Positions 34,913-47,879 of a stretch of DNA of 64,000 nucleotides are shown here, piece after piece. The stretch is from Triplophysa rosa. Lineage: Eukaryota > Chordata > Actinopteri > Cypriniformes > Nemacheilidae. The notes beneath the pieces were generated by a model. That model was not told where the DNA came from and did not search any database. It saw only the letters and a list, made by a program, of their open reading frames with translations. How positions within the stretch are numbered: the first letter of the stretch is position 1; every line of letters starts with the position of its first letter. Both the position numbers and the translations under genes were made by a program. The stretch spans positions 7,722,976 to 7,786,975 of the forward strand of contig NC_079910.1 in the NCBI RefSeq assembly GCF_024868665.1, written 5' to 3'.

Positions 34913-37029
34913 ATAAAACCTCACAAATGTTTTCTGAAAAAAAACTTATTTTAAGTCCGGATTTGCTCTCCTAGCTAAGACCCTATTTTTGGCTTATTTA
35001 TAATACATCACTTTAACAGCCTGTTATGACTTTTCAGAAACTGTATTGTGCCATCTATTTTTAAGCTCTTATGCTTTGACGTTGTGTGGTTAAAGACGCA
35101 AAAGTCTGTTTTTTCAATTCCGTATAGATTCACTTTGTAGGTTTTATGTGTGGTTTAGCACCCATTAAGCTAAGCACCTGCTAGTGGTTTGGCAAAGCAA
35201 TCAGCGTCATTCCCCATTTTATAACCCAATGAAACCCTATGTTTACACTTTCCACAAACAGCTTTGGTTTTGCTGGCTAGATTTCAGTTGCACAAAAACA
35301 TGTATCCAAGCAAGTGAAAGACAGAAATGTTCAGAAAAATGTTTGAAGAAATGCAGAACAATTATATACTGTATCAAACTGGTGAGGAGAAATCCGTTCT
35401 CACTAAAACAGCATGTATGTGATTTTTGTTTCTCAGGGCTGTTGTGTTCCTGGTAGGTGGTCAGTTTATTCTTTCTCCACATGTCAGGTTAACTGCGCTT
35501 GATCTTCACACTGTTTGAGCTCTGAAGAATGTTCACATCTTGTTTTATCCCCCCCTCTCCCCTTCAAACCCTGCCATTACTCTTGACCGGACAGACAGAC
35601 TGGCTGGGTGCTAGCAGACCGTCAATAGTGGGTGTAACAGACACTAATGAATTGGCTATAACAGGAGCTCTGGGAGGCAGAAATGCATTACGGACTGTGT
35701 GAGGCCCAGCAGACTGCGGGACTGTAAGATGAAAAGGTCCCAACTGCAACTGTATCTTTACACACACTGGTTTGTTTTAGCATGTTAGTGAGGACATCTC
35801 ATAGGCGTTGTTTCATAATATTTTCTCTTTTAAAGCTAACCCACACCAAACTGTTAACAAACAGTTAACTATATCCCCTTTCACTCAAATAACCCTATCT
35901 GAAAAATGTCCCTTTTTTGGTTCTGTGTCATGAAAGTGTTTTACAAATGATTAGTTTTGGATGATTTACGAGCCTATTTTTTAGTGAGTAAATGTGACCT
36001 TTTTATGCAGTCACGCACCAAACATACACACATGCATATACACAAGCGGACTCATTTTCCATTGTTATTATATACAGTTTATTGTAATTACTACAAACTA
36101 TGCCTACTAACATACCTAAAGTATTTATTTTTTAATTTTTAGAATAAAAATGCATTATGTCTTTATAACTTATTTGTGCTAATACAGACATTTGCATTGT
36201 ACTGCATTGTAGTTCTAGAGACGAATTTGTCCCCAAAGTACCCATATGCGTGTGCACACCCACACACTATACCTAATTCTTGGCCTGCATATATCCTCTA
36301 ATGGTTTAAGCATAATGTGTATGTTGGTGCCAGGTGTCAAATAGAGCTGCTCTTTAAAGCTCACGGCCCACCCTCTGTGGGATCCTGTGACATGTTGTGC
36401 ATTTCCTATCAAAATGCTCTGTTTGCTCAAATGATGGGATGCACATGGCTGGTTGGGTCTTGGCTTTGTTACAGAGCCTCCTTGTTTGCCTTATGGTTTA
36501 TTTTGAGACTCATAGAGCAAACAAATCATAAAAGCCTCGCTATACAAAGGAAGCAATGGGGTCACCCTTTGAATGAGACAGTTTATGAAATACGCAGAAC
36601 CCGAGTGGAAGATAAACACACACATCCATCCACAAACAGCCCACATTTATCAATGGTTTGAGCTCAAATCCTTGACAAATTGGAAGGCTGGATGAATTAT
36701 GAAGCAAGTGGAGGGGAGCTGGTGTGAGACAAAGAGAAGCGCGTGCATTTGTGTGTATAGAGAGATAATTCAGTGTTTGTCATTAAAGGAAAGAAGGTGA
36801 GTGGAAGTTTATGGCTGGTATTAGATTGTTTCCTATTGTTGTTAAGGTTATAAAAAAGAGGAACAAAATCAATTCTCCTTGAAATTCTGGAAGGTCGATG
36901 CACTGGAGTGAGGGAGGGGGTGGTGATGTGATAGCTTGCAGGAAGGAGCGAGAAATCTTTTCCTCCTGACAGGCCTATTGAGTTCAGTAATACCCTTTCT
37001 GAATGTATTCACACATGAGAACTAAAGCA
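34913..37029 (+). other. Intronic stretch, no gene seen
   Basis: Open frames of 60-114 residues on both strands have no recognised family. The sequence is mostly unique-looking. Confidence 0.4.
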
Positions 37030-37068
37030 ATTTTTGTAAGTCACTCTGGATGAACGTATTTGCTTAAT
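37030..37068 (+). repeat. SINE 3'-end fragment
   Basis: TGTAAGTCACTCTGGATGAA followed by CGTATTTGCTTAATG resembles the trailer found near 55310, a common fish SINE end. Confidence 0.4.
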
Positions 37069-37077
37069 GTTTTCAAG

Positions 37078-37178
37078 AGAGAGTTCACCCAAAAATGAAA
37101 TGTATGCCATCATTTACTCACCCTCAGTGATTCCAAAAGCATGAATTTTTCGTGGGGCACAAAGGAAGATATTTTTCA
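37078..37178. mobile_element. MITE family 1 half element (copy E)
   Basis: Left half only: GAGTTCACCCAAAAATGAAA, CATTTACTCACCCTCA and ACAAAGGAAGATATTTT. Confidence 0.7.
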
Positions 37179-37179
37179 A

Positions 37180-38030
37180 ATGATGTTAACGTTGCCTTTT
37201 TCTCTCCAGCAAAAGTGACTAGAGTCAAACCTGATATAAGACTTAAAATTGGCAACTCATTGGTTATCACATATCTAATAAACCAATTGTGACATGTCAA
37301 ATTTGAAAATGTTAAATGCAGGCTGAGCTCAGACCTGTCTGAATGTTTTATGTGTGTGAAAGAGAGATAATAGATGAACACGCGTCCTTGTGTAAATGCG
37401 GATCTTGACAGCCTGCATACCTTTGGATCTGTGCCATAGAGTCATTGGCTAGCAGGTAGCGTGGTTGGTATAAAGAAAAGTGATGCGCCAGAGTTTGTGG
37501 TATGCACACCTGCACCTCCTCTACCTCCCCCTCCTCCCTCATTTTGCTCTGGCGAAGGGTAGAGGATATGGGGGATCTGCGCTCAGACCTGCCCCTGCCC
37601 AGGGGGTAAACGCGTCTGTGTCTGCGCATACATGCCTGCATGTAGATTCGGCTAGGTGCACCAGGCTGACATGGCTAGCTGGGTACAGTAACGAGTGAAG
37701 AAACCCTTTCAGTGTTGATGTGCATTTTTTGGTGACGGACGTGTCTGAGCGCATTGGCTGATATTTCAGCTTTTGCTCTGAGGTGTGTTCATGAATTATA
37801 AACACTGCATGTCTCTGTGTCGGACCATTTACAGTCTGAAGCTTATAATGATAAAATACCTTTTCTTGAGTTTAACTGTACAGAAATACCCTCACAAAAA
37901 GTTGTGTATGTTCTCCAAGTGAAAAAATGTTGTTGCTCAGCAGTTGTAGGCTACTTAAAAAGCTAAGTTTACTTTATGGAGATTTTAGATGTTTCGTTTA
38001 AAATAAAGATACGTTTTACCACCTCCTTAT
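37180..38030 (+). other. Intronic stretch, no gene seen
   Basis: A GC-richer patch lies at 37490-37640 with overlapping open frames on both strands; none shows a family. Confidence 0.4.
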
Positions 38031-38032
38031 GA

Positions 38033-38160
38033 CAGTGTTTCTCAACCAGACAGCCACAGCAAATTCCAAAGGGGCCTCAACTTCTTACCATGTGTTTAAA
38101 AATAGTAAAACATGTAACAAAAGGGTCAAAATTTTAAGTGGGGGCCTTCAAATATTGAAG
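38033..38160. mobile_element. Truncated hAT-like MITE relative
   Basis: CAGTGTTTCTCAACC at the left and GGGGGCCTTCAAATATTG at the right resemble the intact element at 50722-51019 (CAGTGGTTCTCAAC, GGTCTTTAAATATTG). The right terminus is missing. Confidence 0.5.
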
Positions 38161-38189
38161 TGTAAAATGGCTTAGATTCACTACATATA

Positions 38190-38650
38190 CATCCCCGGAA
38201 AAAATAAGAGACCAAAATGATTTTCTGAATTTACAATTATACGTAGGTATGTGTTTAGGTATATGATCGTTTTTGTTTTATTCTGTGAACTACTAACAAT
38301 AATTATCCCATATTACAAAGAAAATATTTGCATTTATTTGCAGAAAATGAAAACTGAAGAAATAGTTCAAAATGCTCTGTATTTTCCAGACCCTATACTG
38401 CAAAGAAAACACCTTTAAGCAATACAGTTCAACAATAATATTTGTACATGTATTAAGGAAAAAAATGTGATAACCTCAATTTTTCATCACAGTTTCCGTG
38501 TGTCATATCATGCTGTCAGTATTTCACATTGCTATTGGATGACTTTATGTCACTCCTGAGGTTTGTTGGAATGACCACAATACATCTAGAAATGCTGATT
38601 GAAATAACAATGACACAAATGAAATAATTTTGACTGTGTAGTGTGTAGAA
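38190..38650. mobile_element. Degraded Tc1/mariner-like element
   Basis: CGGAAAAAATAAGAGACCAA at the start, then AGCATT-type text TTTATTTGCAGAAAATGA and CACATTGCTATTGGATGACT, follow a widespread fish Tc1/mariner-derived repeat as I recall it. It is badly decayed with no usable frame, and the ends are approximate. Confidence 0.4.
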
Positions 38651-40490
38651 TTATGTTGAGTCTATATTAAGATATTTGTGTCATTTTAATCAAACAGAGA
38701 AAAACTTGTAATGTAGTAAATTTGTACACAGTTTGAGACTTTGAAATTAGAGGAGACGCATGTAAGAGCACAGTTTTTTAGAGAAATATCAAAAAACAAT
38801 ATTCTACATTAGATTTCCAGTTAATTTAAATATTTAGTTTTTATACAGCATTTTGTTTTTAGATTTCATTTGTAATTTTTCTCTTTTTGGCATTTACTTG
38901 ATCTACAGTATAGTCTCAGTTTATAGTACTTACCCTTCAGTGTATCCTTTTCAAAACCACTTGCAGTAGAACATCTCTCATATAGCAATGTACTTTCTTA
39001 AACACTCATACTGATGCAACCAGTGGCTTAAGGATGTTGTGAAGGATGTGTGGTGAGCGGCAAAGCGGCTTGTGGAAAAAGACGTGGGCCATTTCTATAA
39101 AATTAGCTTAGCAAATGCAATGAAGCAGCAGCCCCTGCAGAGCATAGACAATCCTCACTCTAAAAAACGCCTTGTGTTCATCTAATATATGCAACTTTTT
39201 ATGGCCTTAAGCAAAAATATCTTTACAGTAAGACCGCAATTGCATTAAAAGGATATTATACCACGCTAGATTCGTAAGGCATGAATAAGGCTTCAGCTCT
39301 ATGGGTATGTTTCTGTGTTTTTGTGTTGTCTCCACATAAGTGTTTCTATTTTGGGCGATGGGAGTGATTTGGCTTTGCAGCACCCCAATAATCACAGTAC
39401 AGACACCGCTACATATCTTCATTAGCGGATTTGCTGTGGGAAATGAATCCCGCTCTTTTCCTCCACCCCAACCTCATTCCAAGTTTTTTCTTACTCTGTC
39501 ATTTCTACTTAAGTGTCCCCTCTCACTTTGGGTGCGCACACACACACGTCACCCTGCTAGCATGCTAGCTTCTGTTAAGCTGTCCTTTTGTCCCCCGAAG
39601 GTGCTTCGGCGGCCCAGTGGGCGTATAGACTCGAGACAGAACAAATTAAGGTCACAGCAGGCAGCGGACAGCACAGGAAACCTGCGGTAGACCAACCTTC
39701 CCTTTCCACCTTCAACACTTCAGAACACGGTTGATGCCTGTCGCCGGCTTACTCTGGGGAGTCATAATCATTTAATCAAGACCCATCACAGCCCCCTGTG
39801 TCCTCCTTTGCTCCCGGAGGCCCCAGTCGCCTATTGTTCGTATGAAGAAATGATGAAAGGTGATGGGTTTCTTTGAACTCGAGCAGGGCAAGAAAATAAA
39901 TATGTGAAGTACATCCGAGATGTTACTGCGGCTCTGAGGGCGGTTTTTGATACGGACCAGAACTGAGAGTGAGAAAGAGAGAAATCGTATACTCGTGAAT
40001 GGGGTAAGCATGACTCATGCTGCTCTGTGGTGCTTGATGCTGGAGCCCACAATGCATCTGTGTACTTCCAAAAGTAAGTTCAGAACACTTACATAAGGGC
40101 TGAAAAACAAAATTCATTCACATCTCCCCAAAACAGGGCACCTGTAAAATGAGAAAGTGCAGTAAGCAGCATATTTACGTTCTCGTACTTGGGTAAATCC
40201 CAGTGGCTCGCCAACCATTAACACCTTGGTTTAGATGGACGGCGTTCGGTAGACCTCCCGTCAAGGACGGTATCCAATTCTGCCTGTGTGTGCGCGGCTG
40301 TGTAATCCATAGCTGCAGGGATGATGACCTTCACAGCGTGGAGCCTCAGAGGCTAATGCGACAGTGAGTGAGACGAAGGAGAGAAAAAGTGGGTTACCAA
40401 ACAACATTTAGCCATTTTATTGCTTAGTTCTTTACTCATGTCGCTGTAGTAAAGTAGATATTTTACAAAGTTTTTTCTTGATATGTGTTT
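38651..40490 (+). other. Intronic stretch, no gene seen
   Basis: Mostly unique-looking. The frame at 39340-39690 (116 residues) has no recognised family. Confidence 0.4.
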
Positions 40491-40494
40491 TTAT

Positions 40495-40716
40495 CCAGAT
40501 AGGTACATCCTTAAGATGTCTGCTAAAGATCTGGAGATCTGGAAAACATCTGCTGTGTAAAAACATCTGCAGACATCTTCTAGAGTTCTATATGACATCT
40601 GACAGCAGACTTCTCAGAGATGTAGGGCAGATGAGATCTGAAAATCTGCCAGATGTCTGGCAGATGAAAATGCAGACATCAAATAGATGTCTGCCTGATG
40701 TACGTGTGCTATCAGG
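40495..40716. mobile_element. Palindromic MITE, shorter relative of the birc5 intron element
   Basis: Ends CCAGATAGGTACATC and GTACGTGTGCTATCAGG. The interior is rich in CAGATGTCTG and ACATCTG units, as at 17163-17525. Confidence 0.7.
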
Positions 40717-41860
40717 GTACTGTTTGCTGTCTTTGAATAAACATCACATGATAGTCGCTTAGTGAAGGCCTTGCGGCTTTTGTGGTGCCATTGGCCAGTC
40801 ATATCATGATGTCATTTTCATGCACATCCAGATCAAAAGTCACGTAACATTACAGTTTACGTAATTGGCTTAAAAAGTTATGTGGTCCCATGAGCAAAGA
40901 TTTAAAAAGATCTTAGAGCGCATACTTTCGGGAGGGGGTATGATGTTGGTTAAAAGAGTACTGGCTTATCAAATATTAATTGTTCTTTGATGGAGGAAAT
41001 AAGAGAAGCGGAAGTTGAGTTTGTGATGCTGAATCACCATTCGCCCTTGATGTGGTTTCATCTGATCTCATCAGGCGCACCGGCACGTACAGGTGATCCC
41101 CCCATACGGCACTGACTTCGTCTCACAAAACCAATGACCTCTAAAACGGGCTCTTTTCAAATGTTCCCTCTCGTATCGATGTGCCACCCGTTCTTTTCTT
41201 TCTCTGTCCCATTTCTCTTTTTAATTTCTTTTACTATCTATCTGTTCTCCGTCACCCCGCTATTTTTGTCAGAATCAATCAGTGGATTTTCCACTTGGCT
41301 GCTCTGCATTGCCGCAGTTACAGGCGAGGGTGGAAGTACGAGGGGAGGAGAAGAGAAACAGAGGAGAAAGGGGGTAAAATGTGAGATGTGGCTACAAAAG
41401 CGGAGGCTGGCTGTTTTGATTTGAAATCCCTGTAGAAGAAGCATCATATCTGTCCCTTCTGGTGGCCTCACTGTATGCTGACAACATTGCATAGCTGCAT
41501 TCCATCACAGCGCAAGTACACATGCAGTCATCCTCCCCCCCACTCCAAGACTGCTCTGTGGACTCCGCCACCATTTCTCCCCTCCTTACTCGACTCTTCG
41601 CTCGCACTCCGGAGGAAATGCGCATCTCGCATTCTGACACCATGCACCACGGTCCATGCAGCCAGTCGGGGAGACCTCCATGGTGCATTAAATTTTATGT
41701 GTGTCCTTTGCTGTATAGAGAGAGGATATAGTCTTAAAATAGCATCAAGAAGAATGCGATAAAGACACATAGGAAAGAAAATCGAATACCTCGGTTGTTT
41801 TTTCCAGACTCTTTTTAATTGCAGACCTACTTCTCTAACAGTAAACAGTCAAACTCCAAC
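40717..41860 (+). other. Intronic stretch, no gene seen
   Basis: Overlapping open frames on both strands at 41130-41770 lack recognised domains. A purine-rich patch lies at 41330-41380. Confidence 0.4.
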
Positions 41861-41864
41861 AGCA

Positions 41865-42155
41865 TTAAAGGGATAGTTCACCCCAAAATTAAAATTCTGT
41901 AACCATTTACTCACCCTCTTGTCATTTCAAACATGTATGACTTTCTTTCTTCTGCAGAACACGAAAGATAATATTTTGAGAACTGTTGGTAACCAACGTT
42001 ACCCATTGACTTGCATTGGTTTTGTGTCCGTACAATAGAAGTGAATGAGTACTGCTGTTGTTTGGTTACCAACATTCTTCACAATATCTTTTTTTGTCTT
42101 CTGCAGGAGAAAGAAAGCCATACTGGTTTGAAATGACAAGAGGGTGACTTTTTCA
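41865..42155. mobile_element. Inverted-repeat MITE, family 1 (copy F)
   Basis: TTAAAGGGATAGTTCACCCC at the left, a TTTCTTTCTTCTGCAG run at 41943-41958, a palindromic centre (ACCCATTGACTTGCATTGG), and an inverse right half ending GACAAGAGGGTGAC. The outer right end is lost. Confidence 0.85.
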
Positions 42156-42159
42156 TTTC

Positions 42160-43085
42160 ATTTAATTTATTGGTAGTACTATTACTATTAACATTCATAT
42201 TTCATTTTAAATTAAGGAGTGTTGAGTTGCCTATTGGTTTTGCTGTGTATTGAACATTGGTATTGAGAATTGTATAATTGAACTGTTGTTGGTTAAGACT
42301 ACTGGAATTTGACTTAATTTTAAAAATGTTTCTTTCCAATACTAATATAGAGAAAAGAAAATAGAGGAAGTAAATTGAGAAATGCAGACAGAGAGAAAGA
42401 GAGAAACCAAAATAAACAGAGGTATAGATAGACTGCACCTTCCTTTCCACTTTTATCCATGCTGTTTGCTCCGTGGATGCATCCTGATATTATTCTGGAT
42501 CAGTGGCCATGTGCCCACATATGTTAGTAGTGGCCAGAGGTACACATCAATATTCATTGAATCAGAAACCCTGACTTCTCCAATTTGTTCCACCCAGGCT
42601 GAGAAGGGAATTACTCAAAGGATAATAGTAGCAGATAAACTGGCCTCTCAGACTGGCCAGTTGGTATAAAACAATTGATTGGAATGGAGGCGATTTCTAA
42701 GCGACCGTAGCAGTGATAGATCTAAACGGCTAATACAAACATGTTGGCATTTAAATAAGTGGACTGATCTTTTTATTTGTGCGGGGTGGTCGTTATGGTG
42801 AGAATTACAGGGGACATGATGGACTCCGTTGCCTGTTGTGTCTGTCCCACGCAAGACCGATCACACATACAGATCAATTTAATGGTGCGCGTGATAGAAT
42901 CGACAGCACTGTGCGACAGGCATATAACCACCGGAACGCAGGGGAGAGATTTCACAGAATGATTTTACCCTCGATGTCCTTCATGGTGCAGGTGAAGAGC
43001 AAATGAAAAGGGTAAACGTGTGTCTTCGCTTAGTTTCTCAGTATATGTGATACATACAGTATATAGGAGCTTTTGAGGGCTATTG
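42160..43085 (+). other. Intronic stretch; complex patch 42780-42960
   Basis: No gene. Bases 42780-42960 are unusually complex and balanced in composition, open in several frames, and could be a conserved non-coding element. Confidence 0.3.
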
Positions 43086-43090
43086 TTTTT

Positions 43091-43479
43091 TTAAAGGTCC
43101 AGTGTATGAAATTTAGTGGCATCTAGCGGTGAGGTTGCGAATTGCAACTAACGGCTCGCTCCACCCCTCCCACCTTTCTCTCGAAGCACCACGGTGGCTG
43201 ACACAGGACTAAGATGTCATCACGTTTTCGCTTCTTTGCCGAAGGAGATAAAATATTTACGAAACGCGCTTTGTAGAGCCGTTTGTCCATTTAGGGCTAC
43301 TATAGAAACAACATGGGGATTTCCATGCAAGGGGACCTGCGGTGTATGTAGATATACTCCTTCTAAGGTATAAAACATAACACTTCATTATGTAAGGTCT
43401 GAAGACATAGTTATTATGTTGCATTTCAATAGATTGTCTTATATATACTGTATATACAGTATATATAATAGACCTTTAA
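43091..43479. mobile_element. MITE, family 2, full length
   Basis: Terminal inverted repeats TTAAAGGTCC and GACCTTTAA. The left part reads AGTGTATGAAATTTAGTGGC and ATCTAGCGGTGAGG; the centre reads CATGCAAGGGGACC. It is a reference copy for the broken one at 33166. Confidence 0.85.
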
Positions 43480-44940
43480 GGCATCATTGGTGATTCTGGT
43501 TTACTTGGTGCCTTGGGTAAGATAAGTGAACATAATTTTTATGTATTTATCAGTTTAAGATTTGTTAGTCTATTGTTATGATTTTTTGTTTCATTTGCAA
43601 AATTTTGCATGGGAATGCAGGTTAAAATCCCATCTTATTGATTAAAAACTAAGCAAAAATTCAACTGAACTCATTGAATTGCAGCTAAACTAATCATCAT
43701 GCATTTTTATTAAATGGAAAATAACAGCTTTGAAATGTTTCCTCTTGTGTTGTGGGAAAAATGTAAAATATGTTTCATGACATGAGTTAATGATGAATTT
43801 TGTTGTGTGACTTGATAAGACTAACCAAATTTAGAGGATGAAATTTCTGCCAAAGCATTTTGGACAAACACATCTTCGCCTACAATATTCGTCAAAATGA
43901 AGATAAATAAATGTACTGTATGACACCTCTGATTAGGGGCCATCAAACTGTCACATGTACACTTTTGCCCTTCATCATCACCTATTATTCTCACATTAAG
44001 GAAAAAGTGATGACTTAATGAAAGAGTGGCAGTGGAGAAAATCCAGCTAACACAAACAAGAGATCAGAGCGACTGTGACCACGACAGCATGAATTATGCA
44101 TCGGCAGCAGTAAATGAACGTCTCCTAGAATCGCAGGCTCATAACGCATAATCTCAATGCATGATGAGCAATGCCAAACCTTTCATCTCTAAACAGATGT
44201 TTCCTATGAAATTAGAAAAACAACAAATAACATGTTTGTAGGTGTGATGATTTAATAGCTCAGATATCATATGATCTTCCAAACATTCACTGTTTTCTTG
44301 TCCCATGAGCAGAAACATCAAGGTAACAGAAGCATTGTTGATGTACCTACAGGTGCACGCAGGGGCAGCCCATCATTGGACATTTTCCATGCAGCTTCCT
44401 CTCTCTCTCTCAACTCTATTTTCTCTTCATCTCTCTTCTTTCCTCTTCTCTCCAGGGTAAGCTGGGTATTGGGGTTAATGTATATCCATTGTCACATGCT
44501 ACATGCTGCCACAGTTTGACAGTTTATCTCCAAAGCCACAGAGGAAAAGAAACCGGGGTGGGGGGTTATAATGAGGCAGAAAAGAGGAAAAACGAGAGAA
44601 GAAAAACAGAAAAGAGGAGAGAGGTGGCTGATTTAAAATGCGTGGCACGTGGAGGCCGGATAACCATCTTTTCTGCAGCCCTCCTCCAGTGCACTGTTTG
44701 CGCAATCATCATTTACTGCAGAGAAAGAGAGAGAGGGGGAGAGAGATGAGGGGTGTTCAGTGATCCAGGAAGGAGGAAGTAAAAGAGTTTGAAAGAGAAG
44801 ATTGAAGAGGAAAGAACTGCTGGAGATATACAAAGGCAGGCGGTGAATAATGGTGCAGAGATGATGCACCAGGATGTCCGACAAGACGGGTTCTGGTTTA
44901 GATGGTGTACCAGCATAGCTTCACCAGTCATTGTTAAAAA
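43480..44940 (+). other. Intronic stretch, no gene seen
   Basis: AT-rich to 44270, then pyrimidine-rich and purine-rich patches (44400-44455, 44540-44620) that generate low-complexity frames. Confidence 0.4.
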
Positions 44941-44979
44941 GTGCAGGTCGACCTGCATGAAACTGGCCAGAGGATTTGC

Positions 44980-45040
44980 AGTTTACATTTAGTCATTTAG
45001 CAGACGCTTTTATCCAAAGTGACTTACAGAGAGTAAGCAT
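44980..45040 (+). repeat. Common teleost repeat fragment
   Basis: TTTACATTTAGTCATTTAGC and AGACGCTTTTATCCAAAGTG, followed by ACTTACAGAG. Shared with the fragment near 53150. Confidence 0.6.
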
Positions 45041-45253
45041 GCATTGTGTGTATGGGGCTGCGTTAGTATTTTTTTTTAATTGTGCATGTTTTTTCAGTAA
45101 AGAGAAAGACTTGTTGGATTTTAGTGTTCATAAATCTTGGAGATTTAGAAGCGTTGTTGAATTCTTGTTTTGTGGTTGCCATTGTTCAGAAACGTTGTGC
45201 TTGTACTGTGGAAGTTTACACTTAGAACTGTTATTTTTTGTAAGTTCTGTTAA

Positions 45254-45680
45254 CTTAAAATGATAGTTCAATGATGAGTCATAATTTACTCACCCTCTTG
45301 TCGTTTCAAACCTGTGTGATTTTCTTTCTTCTGCACAACACAAAAGAAGATATTTTAAAGGATGTTGGTAAACGAACAACGGCAGACGCATTGACTACTA
45401 TTGGTTTTGTTTCTATACAATAAAAATATGAAAAATTACAATGGTAGTCAAAAGTGCTCCGAACTGTTTGCTTTCCTGCATTCTTCAAAATATTTTCTTT
45501 TGTGTTCGACAGAACAAAGAAATTTATAAAGCAATTTTTCTTACTGTGGTAGTCGATGGTGGCCAGGAACTGTTTGGTTACAAGCATTCTTCCAAATATC
45601 TCTGTGTTCATCAGAACAAAGACATTTATGCAGATTTGGAACTACTTGAGGGTGAGTAAATGATGACAGAATTTTTATTT
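45254..45680. mobile_element. MITE family 1 long subtype (copy G)
   Basis: Diverged left end (TGATAGTTCA), ATGGTAGTCAAAAGTGC in the middle, and GGGTGAGTAAATGATGACAG near the right end. Related to copies B and H. Confidence 0.75.
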
Positions 45681-46619
45681 CTTTTAGTTCCTTGAACTAA
45701 AAATACTGGAGTTAAGACATTTCTGACAGTTCTATGTATAACAATCACGTAACAAACACACAGTAAATTTGGCAACATGAACAAATAAAGCTGAGTAAAC
45801 AGAACTTATATGTGCAACCGATGTACATTTTTTTGTACATATTTCGGGTTTATTTGTTAATCCAACAGATTGTTCTTCAGTGTGCATGATTCATTGTGAT
45901 TCATTAGGAAACCCATCTTCTTGAATGTGTCTGCTATGCTCTGTTAGTTCCAGCTTCATGCAGCTTCATGTTTTCCTCTCCTGATTCACACCAGATGTAA
46001 CCTTTCTGCTGTCCACTTACCCTCTCTGTTCTACCGCCCACCTCTGCGTGTGCAGAGGATTCTTGCGCAGTGTTGTCTAGTAGTTCAAAGCACATAACAG
46101 TACACAAACACATCTCTTATCCCCTCTTACCACCACACACACACAGCAGCTTCAGAAGGTTCCAAATCTCTGATCCCGACTCCCTGCGTGAACTCTTCCG
46201 AACTGTGAGTGAGTGTGTGCCTCCGGTGCAATTACTCAGATGATATCAGCTGTCAATCAGCAGCTCACAGATGAGTCGGGCTGACTCTTTTGCATGATAA
46301 TGGAATGCCACATTCAATCAGGCCTTTGTACTGCAGAGAGGGGGCAGTTGAATCAGTAAAAAATACACCGCAACAACAATGAAGGAATCTACATTAGCAA
46401 CCCTCCGGTTTTATACCACGGTAGAGCTCTCCCCCCGTATTCACCTTCCGGTTTCCTCGCTTGTTGTAGCTAGAGGAGACGAGACTATGATAAAACACAG
46501 TAGAGTAGACAAGATAATAGAAAAACAAAGGAGGAGCGGACATGAAAAGGTAGCCACGTCAGCAGTCCACCACCGTACCTTCTCTCACCTTCATGATGAG
46601 GACAGTCTTTCGTCTTTCG

Positions 46620-46650
<31 letters not shown>

Positions 46651-47505
46651 TAGTAGTGAACATTGTGCTAGTGATTTGCATACGTTTGTAATTGTCATCT
46701 GCGTGATCTCAGGTTTGTGCATTAGACCGTGTGGAGGAGTGGAGGAGAAACAATATAGGCAGTACACACACAAGGTTAAATGGGGATTAGACCCTCCTGT
46801 GGCTGTGGATGTATTTTTTAGAGCTTGACAAGAAGCCTGAGGAAGACTTATTAATAGCTGGTCCTTTACCCGCTGTTGAGCGTGTGGTTAAATCAACTGC
46901 AAATGAGCATTAAGTAAATGCTTTTCATTCAGAGACACTAACAATTTTCCAGTCAGTTATATTATGTGACAGTTTCAGGGAGCACTGAAAGATTCACAGA
47001 AGCGGAGGATTCCCTTCTTCCTGTTTCTTCTGCTGTTTCATTCGCACGCCACCTTTGGGACCTTGACTTTCAAAGAGAATATGTTTTCAGCATAACCCAC
47101 TTCCCTGCTTGTTGACTCTCTGTTTCTGTCCTTAGTTTATGTACTCCTTGTTTTGTCAGTGTCTGCTTCTCTCAGTTTTAATAATACAATTACAGTAACA
47201 AACATTCTTGCCACATTTGTGGTGAACAGTAAAACATGTTTGAGCACATTTGATGATTTATTATATTTACAGTTGCCGTAATTGAGGTGCACCTGAAAGA
47301 TCACACCTCATCTTATTTTTTTTGTAATTGTTTCTATTCTTACTGCTTATTTTTTACTAATAAACATAGAGTATGAAACTAGTTTATGCTTTGTTGGCAT
47401 GAATGATGCCTTAGATAGTGCAGCTTTTAAATGGGTTTTGAGTTATTCCTTTTATAGGCAGTCGTATGTAAAACTTATTTTGCAATAAGATTGAATGTAT
47501 TTAAG
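45681..47505 (+). other. Intronic stretch with an unassigned open frame
   Basis: A 149-codon open frame at 46379-46828 has no recognised domain and runs through a CT repeat, so it is probably chance. Nothing else was recognised. Confidence 0.4.
46621..46648. repeat. (CT)n microsatellite
   Basis: About 14 CT units. Confidence 0.95.
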
Positions 47506-47510
47506 GTGCT

Positions 47511-47879
47511 GTGTAATTTTTTGGAGGATCTAATGACAGAAATACTATATAATCTACTATAATAACTATGTCTTCAGAGGTGTATAAAGACCTTACATAA
47601 TGAAGCGTTATGTTTGTATTTCCTTAAAATGAGCGGTTTCTATCCACATACACCGCAGTTCCCCTTAAATGGAATTTGTCATGTTGTTTCAGTATCCCTA
47701 AACGGACAAACTGCTCTACAGAGCATGTTTCGTAAATGCATTATCTCATTTGGCAAAGACGGAGACATGACGACACTGTATACTTCGAAATTGAGGGGGG
47801 AGAGTTGGAGCGAGCCATTGGTTGCAATTCGCAACCTCACTGCTAGATGCCGCTAAATTTCATACACTGGACTTTTAAG
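47511..47879. mobile_element. MITE, family 2, inverted relative to the 43091 copy
   Basis: Left TTAAGGTGCTGTGTAATTTT; right part GCAACCTCACTGCTAGATGC ending CACTGGACTTTTAA, the reverse complement of the left end of the 43091 copy. Confidence 0.8.

Noticed and set aside
38190..38650. Possible functional Tc1/mariner transposase
   Set aside because: Only scattered similarity to a decayed repeat; no frame of useful length and no intact terminal repeats.
44942..44957. 16-bp palindrome TGCAGGTCGACCTGCA resembling a cloning polylinker
   Set aside because: Both flanks are ordinary genomic sequence with a fish repeat next to it; no vector sequence was seen.
46379..46828. 149-codon open frame in znf385a intron 1
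   Set aside because: No domain recognised, part is a CT repeat (SLSLSLSLS), and no splice-site or promoter support.
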